Shown here: piece after piece, positions 1-7,187 of the stretch
Layout: the number at the start of each line of letters is the position of its first letter
How positions within the stretch are numbered: the stretch's first letter is position 1
Origin: an uncultured Lachnospiraceae bacterium
GTDB taxonomy: Bacteria; Bacillota; Clostridia; Lachnospirales; Lachnospiraceae
DNA: 54,180 bases
Assembly: GCA_947625015.1 (NCBI GenBank)
Contig: CANQMR010000024.1
Coordinates: 1-54,180 of the forward strand
Direction of reading: 5' to 3'
The notes under the pieces: model-generated
Seen by the model: only the letters and a program-made list of their open reading frames with translations
The model's database searches: none
Told to the model about the DNA's origin: nothing
Translations under genes and position numbers: made by a program

Positions 1-83
1 ATTCAAAAATTTTGCAGATTGGTACGTTTAGGAAGATATACTCAATTTTTTTACAGTTTGCGGAAACTCAAGAATATTAAATA

Positions 84-112
84 TTGACAGGATATTAAAA
101 AAAAATTATAGT
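84..112 (+). promoter_or_regulatory. Sigma-A type promoter for the + strand island operon
   Basis: TTGACA at 84-89 and TATAGT at 107-112 are separated by 17 bases, close to the vegetative consensus. The surroundings are very A/T rich. It lies about 70 bases before the first start codon, and no comparable promoter was found in the tight gene train that follows. It probably drives much of 184-26301. Bases 1-83 show nothing that I can call. Confidence 0.75.
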
Positions 113-183
113 TAATTATAAATATACAAAAATTATTTTTTTACTGTGTGTGTCAGCAAAAAAATCATAGGAGAGAAGGACAT

Positions 184-927
184 ATGGGGATTTTAACTGG
201 AAAAACAGCGGTTGTAACCGGAAGCAACCGCGGCATTGGCCGGGAGCTTGTCACACGATTTGCAGAAGAAGGAGCCGATATATGGGCTTGTGCAAGGACG
301 GAGACAGAGGAGTTTACTGGATTTATTGAGGAACTGGCGGGAAAACGGCAGGTCTTAATAGAACCGGTATATTTTGATTTGTCTGACAGCAATCAGATTA
401 AAGATGGAATCCAGAGGATTATTAAGAAAAAGAAACCTGTTGATATTTTGGTGAATAATGCGGGAATCGCCTATGGCGCAACATTTCAGATGACATCTCT
501 TGATAAACTGCGGGAAGTTTTTGAGATTAATTACTTTGCTCAGATTCAGATTATGCAGTTAATTTCCCGCTGTATGATGAAACAAAAGTCAGGCTCCATT
601 ATTAATATTGCGTCTGTGGGAGGCATAGAAGCGAATCCCGGTTATCTGGCTTATGGCTCCAGCAAGGCGGCGTTGATCTGGGCAACGAAGTGTCTTTCCA
701 AAGAAATGGGCAGCTACGGGGTGAGAGTAAATGCAGTGGCGCCCGGACTGACAGAAACCAGTATGGGACATTATAAATCCGAAGAGGAATTAGAACAGGT
801 TGTAAAGAGGACAAGTCTTAGGCGTATGGGGTCGCCGAAGGAGATTGCGGACGCTGTGCTGTATCTTGCGTCAGAGCAGGCTTCTTTTGTAACCGGGCAG
901 ATATTACAGGTAGATGGAGGCAGATAG
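184..927 (+). CDS. SDR-family oxidoreductase, FabG-like (Lux module 1)
   Basis: A 247-residue classical short-chain dehydrogenase/reductase, predicted to reduce a ketone or oxidise an alcohol with NAD(P)H in the cytoplasm. Visible features are the nucleotide motif TGSNRGIG near the N terminus, the NNAG motif, an active-site YGSSK (Tyr-x-x-x-Lys) and the C-terminal VDGG. The ATG at 184 is chosen over the GTG at 148 because GGAGAGAAGG ends 6 bases before it and because the length then equals the 247-residue paralogue at 6422. It is the first gene of the operon and sits 2 bases before the transketolase subunits. It resembles FabG, but no fatty-acid synthesis genes are near. A role in reducing a product of the adjoining transketolase/LuxC enzymes is inference. 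The family is certain, the substrate unknown. Confidence 0.9.
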   Translation: MGILTGKTAVVTGSNRGIGRELVTRFAEEGADIWACARTETEEFTGFIEELAGKRQVLIEPVYFDLSDSNQIKDGIQRIIKKKKPVDILVNNAGIAYGATFQMTSLDKLREVFEINYFAQIQIMQLISRCMMKQKSGSIINIASVGGIEANPGYLAYGSSKAALIWATKCLSKEMGSYGVRVNAVAPGLTETSMGHYKSEEELEQVVKRTSLRRMGSPKEIADAVLYLASEQASFVTGQILQVDGGR

Positions 928-929
928 CG

Positions 930-1793
930 ATGAGTGAAATGGTATCGGATAAGCACAGAACAATCGACTGTTCGGCACAAAAGGCGGAAGAATTGCGGGA
1001 GATGGCAAAGAGAATGAGGCTGGATGCTTTAGATATGGCCTTGTCAACCGGACAGAAGGGTTCTCATCTGGGCGGAAGCCTGTCCTGTATTGAAATCCTG
1101 GCGGTTTTGTATGGAGAGGTATTAAGAATTGATCCAAAGTGGCCACAATGGGAGGAACGGGATCGGTTCATCCCCAGTAAAAATCATTGTACATTGGCGC
1201 ATTTCCCGGCATTGGCTGAGGCCGGATATATTGATAAGTCGGAATTGGTTGAATTTACGAAAGATGGGGGAAGAATGACCGGATATCCCCGCAATTTAGA
1301 GATTGGGTTGGAATATTCCGGCGGAAGTCTGGGGATGGCTATTTCTGTTGGAATCGGTATTGCTCTGGCCTCCAGGGAACAGGGAAGAAGCAATCGGGTC
1401 TATGTAATGATGGGAGATGGCGAACTGAATGAGGGTTGCATTTGGGAAGCCTTTATGTCTGCCTATCAGTACCGTCTGGATAATCTGGTGGTAATCATTG
1501 ACCGTAACCACTTGTCTTATGATGGGGATACGGAGGAAGTTATGGCATTGGAGAGTCTGGAAGATAAAATGAAAGCATTTAACTGGCATACCATATGTTG
1601 CAACGGACATGATACAGGCGATTTATTGAGGGCATTTTCGGCAATCAAAGAGGGTGTGCCGAACATTATTATTGCAGATACGGTAAAGGGAAAGGGCGTT
1701 TCCTTTATTGAAAACCGGCGGGAGTGGCATCATTCCCGCATCAGTCAGGAACAGTATGAACAGGCAAGGCAGGAAGTGTTAGCCGCCGATTAA
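930..1793 (+). CDS. Transketolase N-terminal subunit (TPP-binding)
   Basis: A 287-residue homologue of the thiamine-diphosphate domain of transketolase, which moves a two-carbon ketol unit from a ketose to an aldehyde acceptor. The TPP/Mg motif GDGELNEG lies at residues 152-159, with the downstream Asn of the same motif near 173. The HLGGSLS segment near 46-52 is typical of transketolase. Full-length transketolase is about 650 residues, so this is the N-terminal part of a split enzyme whose partner is next. GGAGG at 916-920 precedes the ATG. Split transketolases occur in central metabolism of many anaerobes but also in special pathways, such as the Rif15A/15B pair of aminoshikimate synthesis. 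Position between an SDR and LuxE/LuxC argues for a dedicated role (inference). Confidence 0.9.
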   Translation: MSEMVSDKHRTIDCSAQKAEELREMAKRMRLDALDMALSTGQKGSHLGGSLSCIEILAVLYGEVLRIDPKWPQWEERDRFIPSKNHCTLAHFPALAEAGYIDKSELVEFTKDGGRMTGYPRNLEIGLEYSGGSLGMAISVGIGIALASREQGRSNRVYVMMGDGELNEGCIWEAFMSAYQYRLDNLVVIIDRNHLSYDGDTEEVMALESLEDKMKAFNWHTICCNGHDTGDLLRAFSAIKEGVPNIIIADTVKGKGVSFIENRREWHHSRISQEQYEQARQEVLAAD

Positions 1794-1815
1794 TGTGTTG
1801 ATGGAGGTTTTACAG

Positions 1816-2787
1816 ATGAATATAAGCAGAGCAAACATCAGGGCATGGTCAAGATTGGGACAACGGGGTTCCTTTTTTGGCATTGCCATGCCGGAGATTG
1901 CAAAGGATCGGGATAATTTAAAATTACTGACGGCGGATCTTTCCCTGTTGTCCGGAATGGACCGGTTTATTTCCGCGTATCCGGATAAGTTTTTGCAGGT
2001 GGGAATTGCAGAACAGAATATGATAGGCATTGCGGCGGGCCTGGCGATGGAGGGAGACTGCGTGTTTGCCACAACGTATGCTTCTTTTATTGCGGTGCGG
2101 AGTCTGGAGCATATCCGTCAGCATTTAGCGCACCTTCAGTGTAATGTAAAGATTATCGGCTCGGCTGCCGGCGTGGTGGCGGCGCGCTCCGGCGTGTCTC
2201 ATTGGGCCACAGAAGATCTGGCTTTTATGCGGGTACTGCCTAATCTTACGGTGCTGTCGGCGGCAGACAGTTTAGAGGCCATTAAAATGGCGATAAGCGC
2301 AGCCAATATGGAAGGTCCGGTATATATACGATTAAGCGGCGGGCTGGATTGTCCGGTGGTTTATCAGGAAGACTATGATTTTGAAATTGGGAAAATGATT
2401 ACGCTTCGGGAGGGCAGCGATGTGGCGATTCTTGCTACCGGATTAATGGTGGCGGAGGCATTAGAGGCGGCCCGCTTATTGGAAGAAAAAGGCATTTCCT
2501 GTACAGTGCTGAATGTTCATACGATTAAGCCGTTGGATAAGGAGCGGTTAGACCAGATATTTGACAATCACAAATTGTTGGTGACAGTTGAAGAGCATAA
2601 TGTATTGGGCGGCATGGGAAGTGCAGTGGCAGAATATAAAGCGACAAAGGAGAATGTACCCCGTCAGGTATTTCTGGGATTTCAGGATGCTTTTGCCAAG
2701 GCGGGTACGCAGAGATATATATGGGAACAGACGGGTCTGACCGGACCTCAGATTGCAGAACGGATTGAAAAAGAGGTTTTCTTATGA
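1816..2787 (+). CDS. Transketolase C-terminal subunit
   Basis: A 323-residue protein combining the pyrimidine-binding and C-terminal domains of transketolase; it completes the enzyme begun by the preceding gene. The VGIAEQNM segment carries the conserved catalytic Glu (residue 66), and the ATTYASF and GVSHWATED segments are typical of the family. The ATG at 1816 is preferred over in-frame GTG/TTG codons from 1795 because GGAGG (1803-1807) is well spaced before it. Its stop overlaps the next start as ATGA at 2784-2787, so translation is probably coupled to the LuxE gene. That coupling is the best sequence argument that transketolase and the acid-reducing pair act in one pathway. Confidence 0.9.
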   Translation: MNISRANIRAWSRLGQRGSFFGIAMPEIAKDRDNLKLLTADLSLLSGMDRFISAYPDKFLQVGIAEQNMIGIAAGLAMEGDCVFATTYASFIAVRSLEHIRQHLAHLQCNVKIIGSAAGVVAARSGVSHWATEDLAFMRVLPNLTVLSAADSLEAIKMAISAANMEGPVYIRLSGGLDCPVVYQEDYDFEIGKMITLREGSDVAILATGLMVAEALEAARLLEEKGISCTVLNVHTIKPLDKERLDQIFDNHKLLVTVEEHNVLGGMGSAVAEYKATKENVPRQVFLGFQDAFAKAGTQRYIWEQTGLTGPQIAERIEKEVFL

Positions 2788-3860
2788 TAGAGGATTTTTA
2801 TCAATATGAACCCTACCAATTGAATAAAGAGGAGAAATCGGCTTTGCTGACGGAAGAATTAAAAAGACTGGTAGCTCATCATATGCAAAACTGCCAGCCT
2901 TACAGAAATATGTTAGATGGACTGGGATTTTCTCTCTCGACGGTGAATACAGTAGAAGATATTCCATTTCTGCCGGTTCGTCTGTTTAAGGAGCTGGATT
3001 TGCTGAGTATTCCTAAAGATCAGGTGTTTAAGACGATGACATCATCAGGAACTACCGGCCAGGCAGTATCAAAGATATATGCGGATAAAGAGACGGCGAT
3101 GATGCAGCAGAAGGTAATGATTAAGATTCTTTCAGACTATTGGGGGAAAAAACGGCTGCCTATGCTGATTATTGATTCGCCGGCAGTAGTAAAAGACCGG
3201 AATAGCTTTACGGCCAGAGGGGCGGCAATTATCGGTCTACGGATTATGGCATCGGGAATGACATATGTGTTAAATGAGGATATGTCTTTAAATGTTCCGG
3301 CGCTCATGGATTTCCTGGAAAAAAATAAAGGCAGACGCTTTCTGATTTTTGGATTTACTTTTATGGTCTGGCAGCATTTTTATAAAGAACTTTGTAAGCT
3401 GGGAGGGGATATAGACCTGTCATTGGCCTGGCTGATGACCGGAGGCGGCTGGAAGAAATTGGAGACAGAGCAGATATCCCGTCAGGAGTTTAAGAAGTGT
3501 TTTAAGGAGTTGTGCGGTATAGAGCATTTTCTGGATCACTATGGCATGGTGGAGCAGACTGGATGTATTTATGCAGAGTGTGAATACGGGCATTTGCATG
3601 CCAGTATCTATTCGGATGTGATACCGAGAAGATATGAAGATTTCTCTCCCTGTGAAATAGGAGAAACGGGAATTTTGCAAACCGTTTCCGTTCTTCCTCA
3701 CTCCTATCCCGGACATTCTCTTCTGACGGAGGACGAGGGGCTGATTCTGGGAGAGGATGATTGTCCTTGTGGAAGAAAGGGCAAATATATTCAGATTCTC
3801 GGGCGGATAAAAAAGGCGGAACTGCGGGGGTGCAGCGACACCTATGCCGCCACAATATAG
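2784..3860 (+). CDS. LuxE-type acyl-protein synthetase
   Basis: A 358-residue member of the LuxE acyl-protein synthetase family. In luminous bacteria LuxE activates a fatty acid with ATP, holds it as a thioester on a cysteine near its C terminus and passes it to the LuxC reductase. Seen here: the Ser/Thr/Gly-rich adenylate loop TSSGTTG (86-92), the DHYGMVEQTG segment, and a C-terminal GCSDTYAA in which Cys350 lies 8 residues from the end, matching the position of the acylated Cys in Photobacterium LuxE. There is no luciferase (luxAB) or LuxD thioesterase in the window, so the substrate is probably not a light-reaction fatty acid. The start overlaps the previous stop. It is a paralogue of residues 1-360 of the 763-residue fusion at 7188. 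Confidence 0.85.
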   Translation: MIEDFYQYEPYQLNKEEKSALLTEELKRLVAHHMQNCQPYRNMLDGLGFSLSTVNTVEDIPFLPVRLFKELDLLSIPKDQVFKTMTSSGTTGQAVSKIYADKETAMMQQKVMIKILSDYWGKKRLPMLIIDSPAVVKDRNSFTARGAAIIGLRIMASGMTYVLNEDMSLNVPALMDFLEKNKGRRFLIFGFTFMVWQHFYKELCKLGGDIDLSLAWLMTGGGWKKLETEQISRQEFKKCFKELCGIEHFLDHYGMVEQTGCIYAECEYGHLHASIYSDVIPRRYEDFSPCEIGETGILQTVSVLPHSYPGHSLLTEDEGLILGEDDCPCGRKGKYIQILGRIKKAELRGCSDTYAATI

Positions 3861-3910
3861 ATTCATATATAAAAGGGCGTTTACATCGACAGGGTTTGGA
3901 GGGAAGCTGC

Positions 3911-5134
3911 ATGGGCGACACGATTAATACGGATGGGCAGGAGGCCCTGATTAATAAATTAAGATTTCTGGTAGGGAACGGGGATATACTTTGCGCCATG
4001 GAACAGATACCGGCAATGCCTGCGTTTTCAGATACCGTTATTTGCTTTTTGGACGCTTTGTCCCGGCGGCTGCGCCAGAATTTTCGGGCCAAAGAATACA
4101 ACGATATTTTGTCCTATGCATTCTGGGTGCGGAAGGCTTCTGTACAAAAAGAAAAGGAACGGCATATTAACTGGGAGAACCGCATGGGCAGAGGCGTCGC
4201 TTTTCATATTGCGCCCTCCAATGTGCCTGTTAATTTTGCAGTGTCTATGACTTCTGCGCTTTTGGCGGGAAACGCATGTATCCTTCGGGTTTCCAATAAG
4301 GAATTTCAACAGGTGGACATTGTCTGTGACGCCATAAATGCGCTATTGAAAGAGGAGTATAAGTCTTTACAGGGATATATCTGTATTGTAAAATATGAAC
4401 ATGATGGAGCGGTTACGCAGATGCTGTCCAATCTATGTGATGTTCGTGTCGTATGGGGAGGCAATCAGACCATTGGCCTGATTCGACAGGCTGCGCTGCC
4501 ACCCCGGGCAATCGAGATGGCTTTTGCAGACAGGTATTCAATCGCTTTGATTGACGCAGATTATTACTTAGGGCAGGATGCGGCGCAGGTTGCCAAGGAT
4601 TTTTATACCGATACTTATTACAGCGACCAGAACGCGTGCAGTTCTCCCAGACTGGTAATCTGGTTTGGGAACAAAAAGGCAGAGGCAAGAGAACGCTTTT
4701 GGCATGAATTGAGCGCGCTGGCTCATCGGCAATATGAGCTTTCCCCGGTGCAGGCAGTGGACAAACTGGATTCTTTTTTGCGGTTGGCGGCAGCCTGCGG
4801 AGAAGGTCAGATTATAGAAAGGGATTTGGAAGATAGTTATTTATATCGTATAGAAATGTCTGTGTTATATCCTGCAATTATGGATTATAAAGAGGCAGGC
4901 GGGTATTTCTTTGAGTATGAGGCAGATTCTTTAGAGGAGATGATTCCCGTATTAGGAAAAGCATGTCAAACTGTAGCGCTTTGCGGCGTTGATGAAGAAA
5001 CTGTGAGAACGATGATAAAGCAGAAAGGGGTCCGGGGAGTGGACCGGATTGTTCCTGTGGGCAAGACCATGGAACTATCTTTTCGCTGGGACGGATATGA
5101 TATGATTGAGACCATGAGCCGGATTGTCGGTTAA
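3911..5134 (+). CDS. LuxC-type acyl reductase (aldehyde-forming)
   Basis: A 407-residue member of the LuxC acyl-CoA/acyl-thioester reductase family, related to aldehyde dehydrogenases. It is expected to take the acyl group from LuxE onto its own cysteine and reduce it with NADPH to an aldehyde. Seen: the IAPSNVPVN segment near residues 100-108, and the catalytic-Cys motif QNACSSPR with Cys243. The frame is open from 3761, but GGAGGG at 3898-3903 sets the start at ATG 3911, 50 bases after the luxE stop. The extra N-terminal reading would have no counterpart in the fused paralogue. It lacks a partner luciferase. The aldehyde product may be the acceptor for the adjoining transketolase (inference). 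Confidence 0.85.
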   Translation: MGDTINTDGQEALINKLRFLVGNGDILCAMEQIPAMPAFSDTVICFLDALSRRLRQNFRAKEYNDILSYAFWVRKASVQKEKERHINWENRMGRGVAFHIAPSNVPVNFAVSMTSALLAGNACILRVSNKEFQQVDIVCDAINALLKEEYKSLQGYICIVKYEHDGAVTQMLSNLCDVRVVWGGNQTIGLIRQAALPPRAIEMAFADRYSIALIDADYYLGQDAAQVAKDFYTDTYYSDQNACSSPRLVIWFGNKKAEARERFWHELSALAHRQYELSPVQAVDKLDSFLRLAAACGEGQIIERDLEDSYLYRIEMSVLYPAIMDYKEAGGYFFEYEADSLEEMIPVLGKACQTVALCGVDEETVRTMIKQKGVRGVDRIVPVGKTMELSFRWDGYDMIETMSRIVG

Positions 5135-5160
5135 TTTATTATAATAGGAGGATACAAAAA

Positions 5161-6354
5161 GTGTTAGAAGAACAGATTATCTATCAAAGTATATTGCAGC
5201 AATTAGAAGATGATGTCAAGAAAGATTATCAGCAACTGTCAGATATTTGTAAAAGACAGCATAAGCAAATAGTCATATTTGGTGCGGGCACATATGGGAA
5301 GTATCTTTTGGAGCAAATTAAACAATATGGTTTAGTCCAGTACTTGTTAGGGTTTAGTGATAACGACAAAAATAAATTGGGGGGGGTGTTGGAAAATGTG
5401 CCAATATATTCTTTAGATTATTATATAGCGTCAAAAGAAAATTTGATTTTTTTGATTGGGTGTCAGAATAGTTGGTATGAAGAAATTTTACAACAATTAC
5501 AAAATGTAAAACAGGATGTATTTAAGTTTTCAAGGGAGCAAAAGTTACTGGCTTTGACTGCTGTAAGGAAAGACTTAATAATTAAAGAGTGTCCATGTGG
5601 AAGTGTACCATATTATTTATCTTACGGAAAAACATTATATGAAACGGAAGAAGGAAAAGAAAAATTAGACAAAGTATATACTATGCTAGAGGATGATATA
5701 AGTAAGAGGTTATATGATTTAAGAATTTCTTTTGTGCGCGATTGTAATATGAAAGCATTATTTCAAATGTATGATTTGTCAGCCAGATATGGATTTGATA
5801 AAGATTTATTAGAGTTTACTGAGCAAGAAGTATTTGTGGATTGTGGTGCGTTTATAGGAGATTCCATTCAGAACTTTTTACATAAGACGGGCGGACATTA
5901 TAAAAAAATATATGCCTTTGAACCCGATTTTGATAATTATAATAAGCTATTAGATTACCTTGAAAGGGAAAATATTTCTGCAATAACATATATGGCGGGT
6001 GTAGGTGAAAAAAATGAAAATTTAAGTTTTGACAATAGTGGACATGGGGGAGCTCTTTTTACGGAAGCTGGAGCGGATATTGTTCCTATTATGTCTTTAA
6101 ATGAAACATTCAAGTCAAATAGTGTTACCTATATAAAGATGGATATTGAAGGATTTGAAATGAAAGCGTTGCAAGGGGCAAAAGACATTATTGTGAGAGA
6201 CAAACCTAAACTTCATATTTCAATATATCATAAGCCTGAAGATTTATATGAAATTCCGTTATATTTATCTGAATTAGTTCCAGAATATCATTACAAACTT
6301 TGTCATCATACGGAAGCACCATGGGATACAGATTTATATGCTTGGACGGAATAA
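5161..6354 (+). CDS. FkbM-family SAM methyltransferase with N-terminal Rossmann-like domain
   Basis: A 397-residue protein. The C-terminal half (about 225-385) is an FkbM-type O-methyltransferase: VDCGAFIGDS is the SAM motif, YAFEPD follows, and KMDIEGFEMKALQGA is the family's signature. The N-terminal part contains IVIFGAGTYGKYLL (near residues 38-51), a nucleotide-binding-like segment often joined to FkbM domains in glycan loci. It probably methylates a sugar hydroxyl of the glycan. The start is GTG at 5161 behind AGGAGG (5146-5151). Base use is clearly more A/T rich than in the flanking luxC and SDR genes, which suggests separate acquisition. It is a paralogue of the gene at 13389. Confidence 0.8.
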   Translation: MLEEQIIYQSILQQLEDDVKKDYQQLSDICKRQHKQIVIFGAGTYGKYLLEQIKQYGLVQYLLGFSDNDKNKLGGVLENVPIYSLDYYIASKENLIFLIGCQNSWYEEILQQLQNVKQDVFKFSREQKLLALTAVRKDLIIKECPCGSVPYYLSYGKTLYETEEGKEKLDKVYTMLEDDISKRLYDLRISFVRDCNMKALFQMYDLSARYGFDKDLLEFTEQEVFVDCGAFIGDSIQNFLHKTGGHYKKIYAFEPDFDNYNKLLDYLERENISAITYMAGVGEKNENLSFDNSGHGGALFTEAGADIVPIMSLNETFKSNSVTYIKMDIEGFEMKALQGAKDIIVRDKPKLHISIYHKPEDLYEIPLYLSELVPEYHYKLCHHTEAPWDTDLYAWTE

Positions 6355-6421
6355 TGGATATTATCAATAATGCATACAGAAAATTATGTATAAATAAAAC
6401 ATAGATTAGGAGTGTGACAAA

Positions 6422-7165
6422 ATGTTGCTGGAAAAGAAATGTGCAGTGATTACAGGCTGTAACCGGGGAATTGGAAAGGCAATTTTGGATGCTTTTGTAA
6501 AAGCTGGGGCCGATGTATTTGCAGTGATTAGAAAAGAAAATACGGAATTTACAGAACACTGTCAGGCGCTTTCCAAGCAATATCATGTAGCTGTGGAGAT
6601 TGTGTATGCTGATTTTTTATCTGAGGAAGAGGTATTAAGCGCCGCAAAGGAGATTCTTAAGACAAAGAAAAAGATAGATGTGCTGGTAAATAATATTGGG
6701 ATTTCCAATCCACTTAACTCACTGGCGATGACCCGTATGCAGACTATACATGAAGCGTTTCAGATTAATTTGTTCTCTTCTATTCTGTTTACGCAGCAGA
6801 TTAGTAAAAGCATGATGCGAAAACAATCGGGGAGCATTGTATTTATTTCTTCCTCCGCTGCATTTGACGGAGGGGCAAATATTGAATATTCTGCAAGCAA
6901 GGCGGCAATTAACGGAGCAGTTAAGCGGCTGGCCATTGAACTGGGGAATTTTGGAATCCGGGTTAATGCAGTGGCGCCGGGGCTTACGGCTACGGATATG
7001 GGTAACTCCATGAGCGAGGAGGATGAAGCGATTGCTTTGAGTATGAATGTGATGAAACGAAAAGGCGAGCCTGAGGAGATTGCAGATGTGGTATTATTTT
7101 TGGGTTCGGATATGTCCAGATTTATGACCGGACAGGTGCTGCGGGTTGATGGCGGCCTGCGGTGA
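6422..7165 (+). CDS. SDR-family oxidoreductase, FabG-like (Lux module 2)
   Basis: A 247-residue short-chain dehydrogenase, the same length as the paralogue at 184. It shows TGCNRGIG for cofactor binding, NNIG, the YSASK active-site Tyr/Lys and a VDGG C-terminal segment. AGGAG at 6408-6412 precedes the ATG. It stands 22 bases before the LuxE-LuxC fusion and so repeats the SDR-LuxE-LuxC arrangement of the first module, but without transketolase. It probably reduces a carbonyl made by, or related to, the fusion enzyme's product (inference). The Campylobacter flagellar gene ptmA also encodes an SDR, so a sugar substrate is an alternative. Confidence 0.88.
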   Translation: MLLEKKCAVITGCNRGIGKAILDAFVKAGADVFAVIRKENTEFTEHCQALSKQYHVAVEIVYADFLSEEEVLSAAKEILKTKKKIDVLVNNIGISNPLNSLAMTRMQTIHEAFQINLFSSILFTQQISKSMMRKQSGSIVFISSSAAFDGGANIEYSASKAAINGAVKRLAIELGNFGIRVNAVAPGLTATDMGNSMSEEDEAIALSMNVMKRKGEPEEIADVVLFLGSDMSRFMTGQVLRVDGGLR

Positions 7166-7187
7166 GATTGAATGAAGAGGAGTACAC

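Noticed and set aside
3761-3910. N-terminal extension of the luxC frame overlapping luxE, or a frameshift that would fuse them
   Set aside because: The extension has no counterpart in the fused paralogue, a clear GGAGGG site precedes ATG 3911, and the luxE stop follows its conserved tail.
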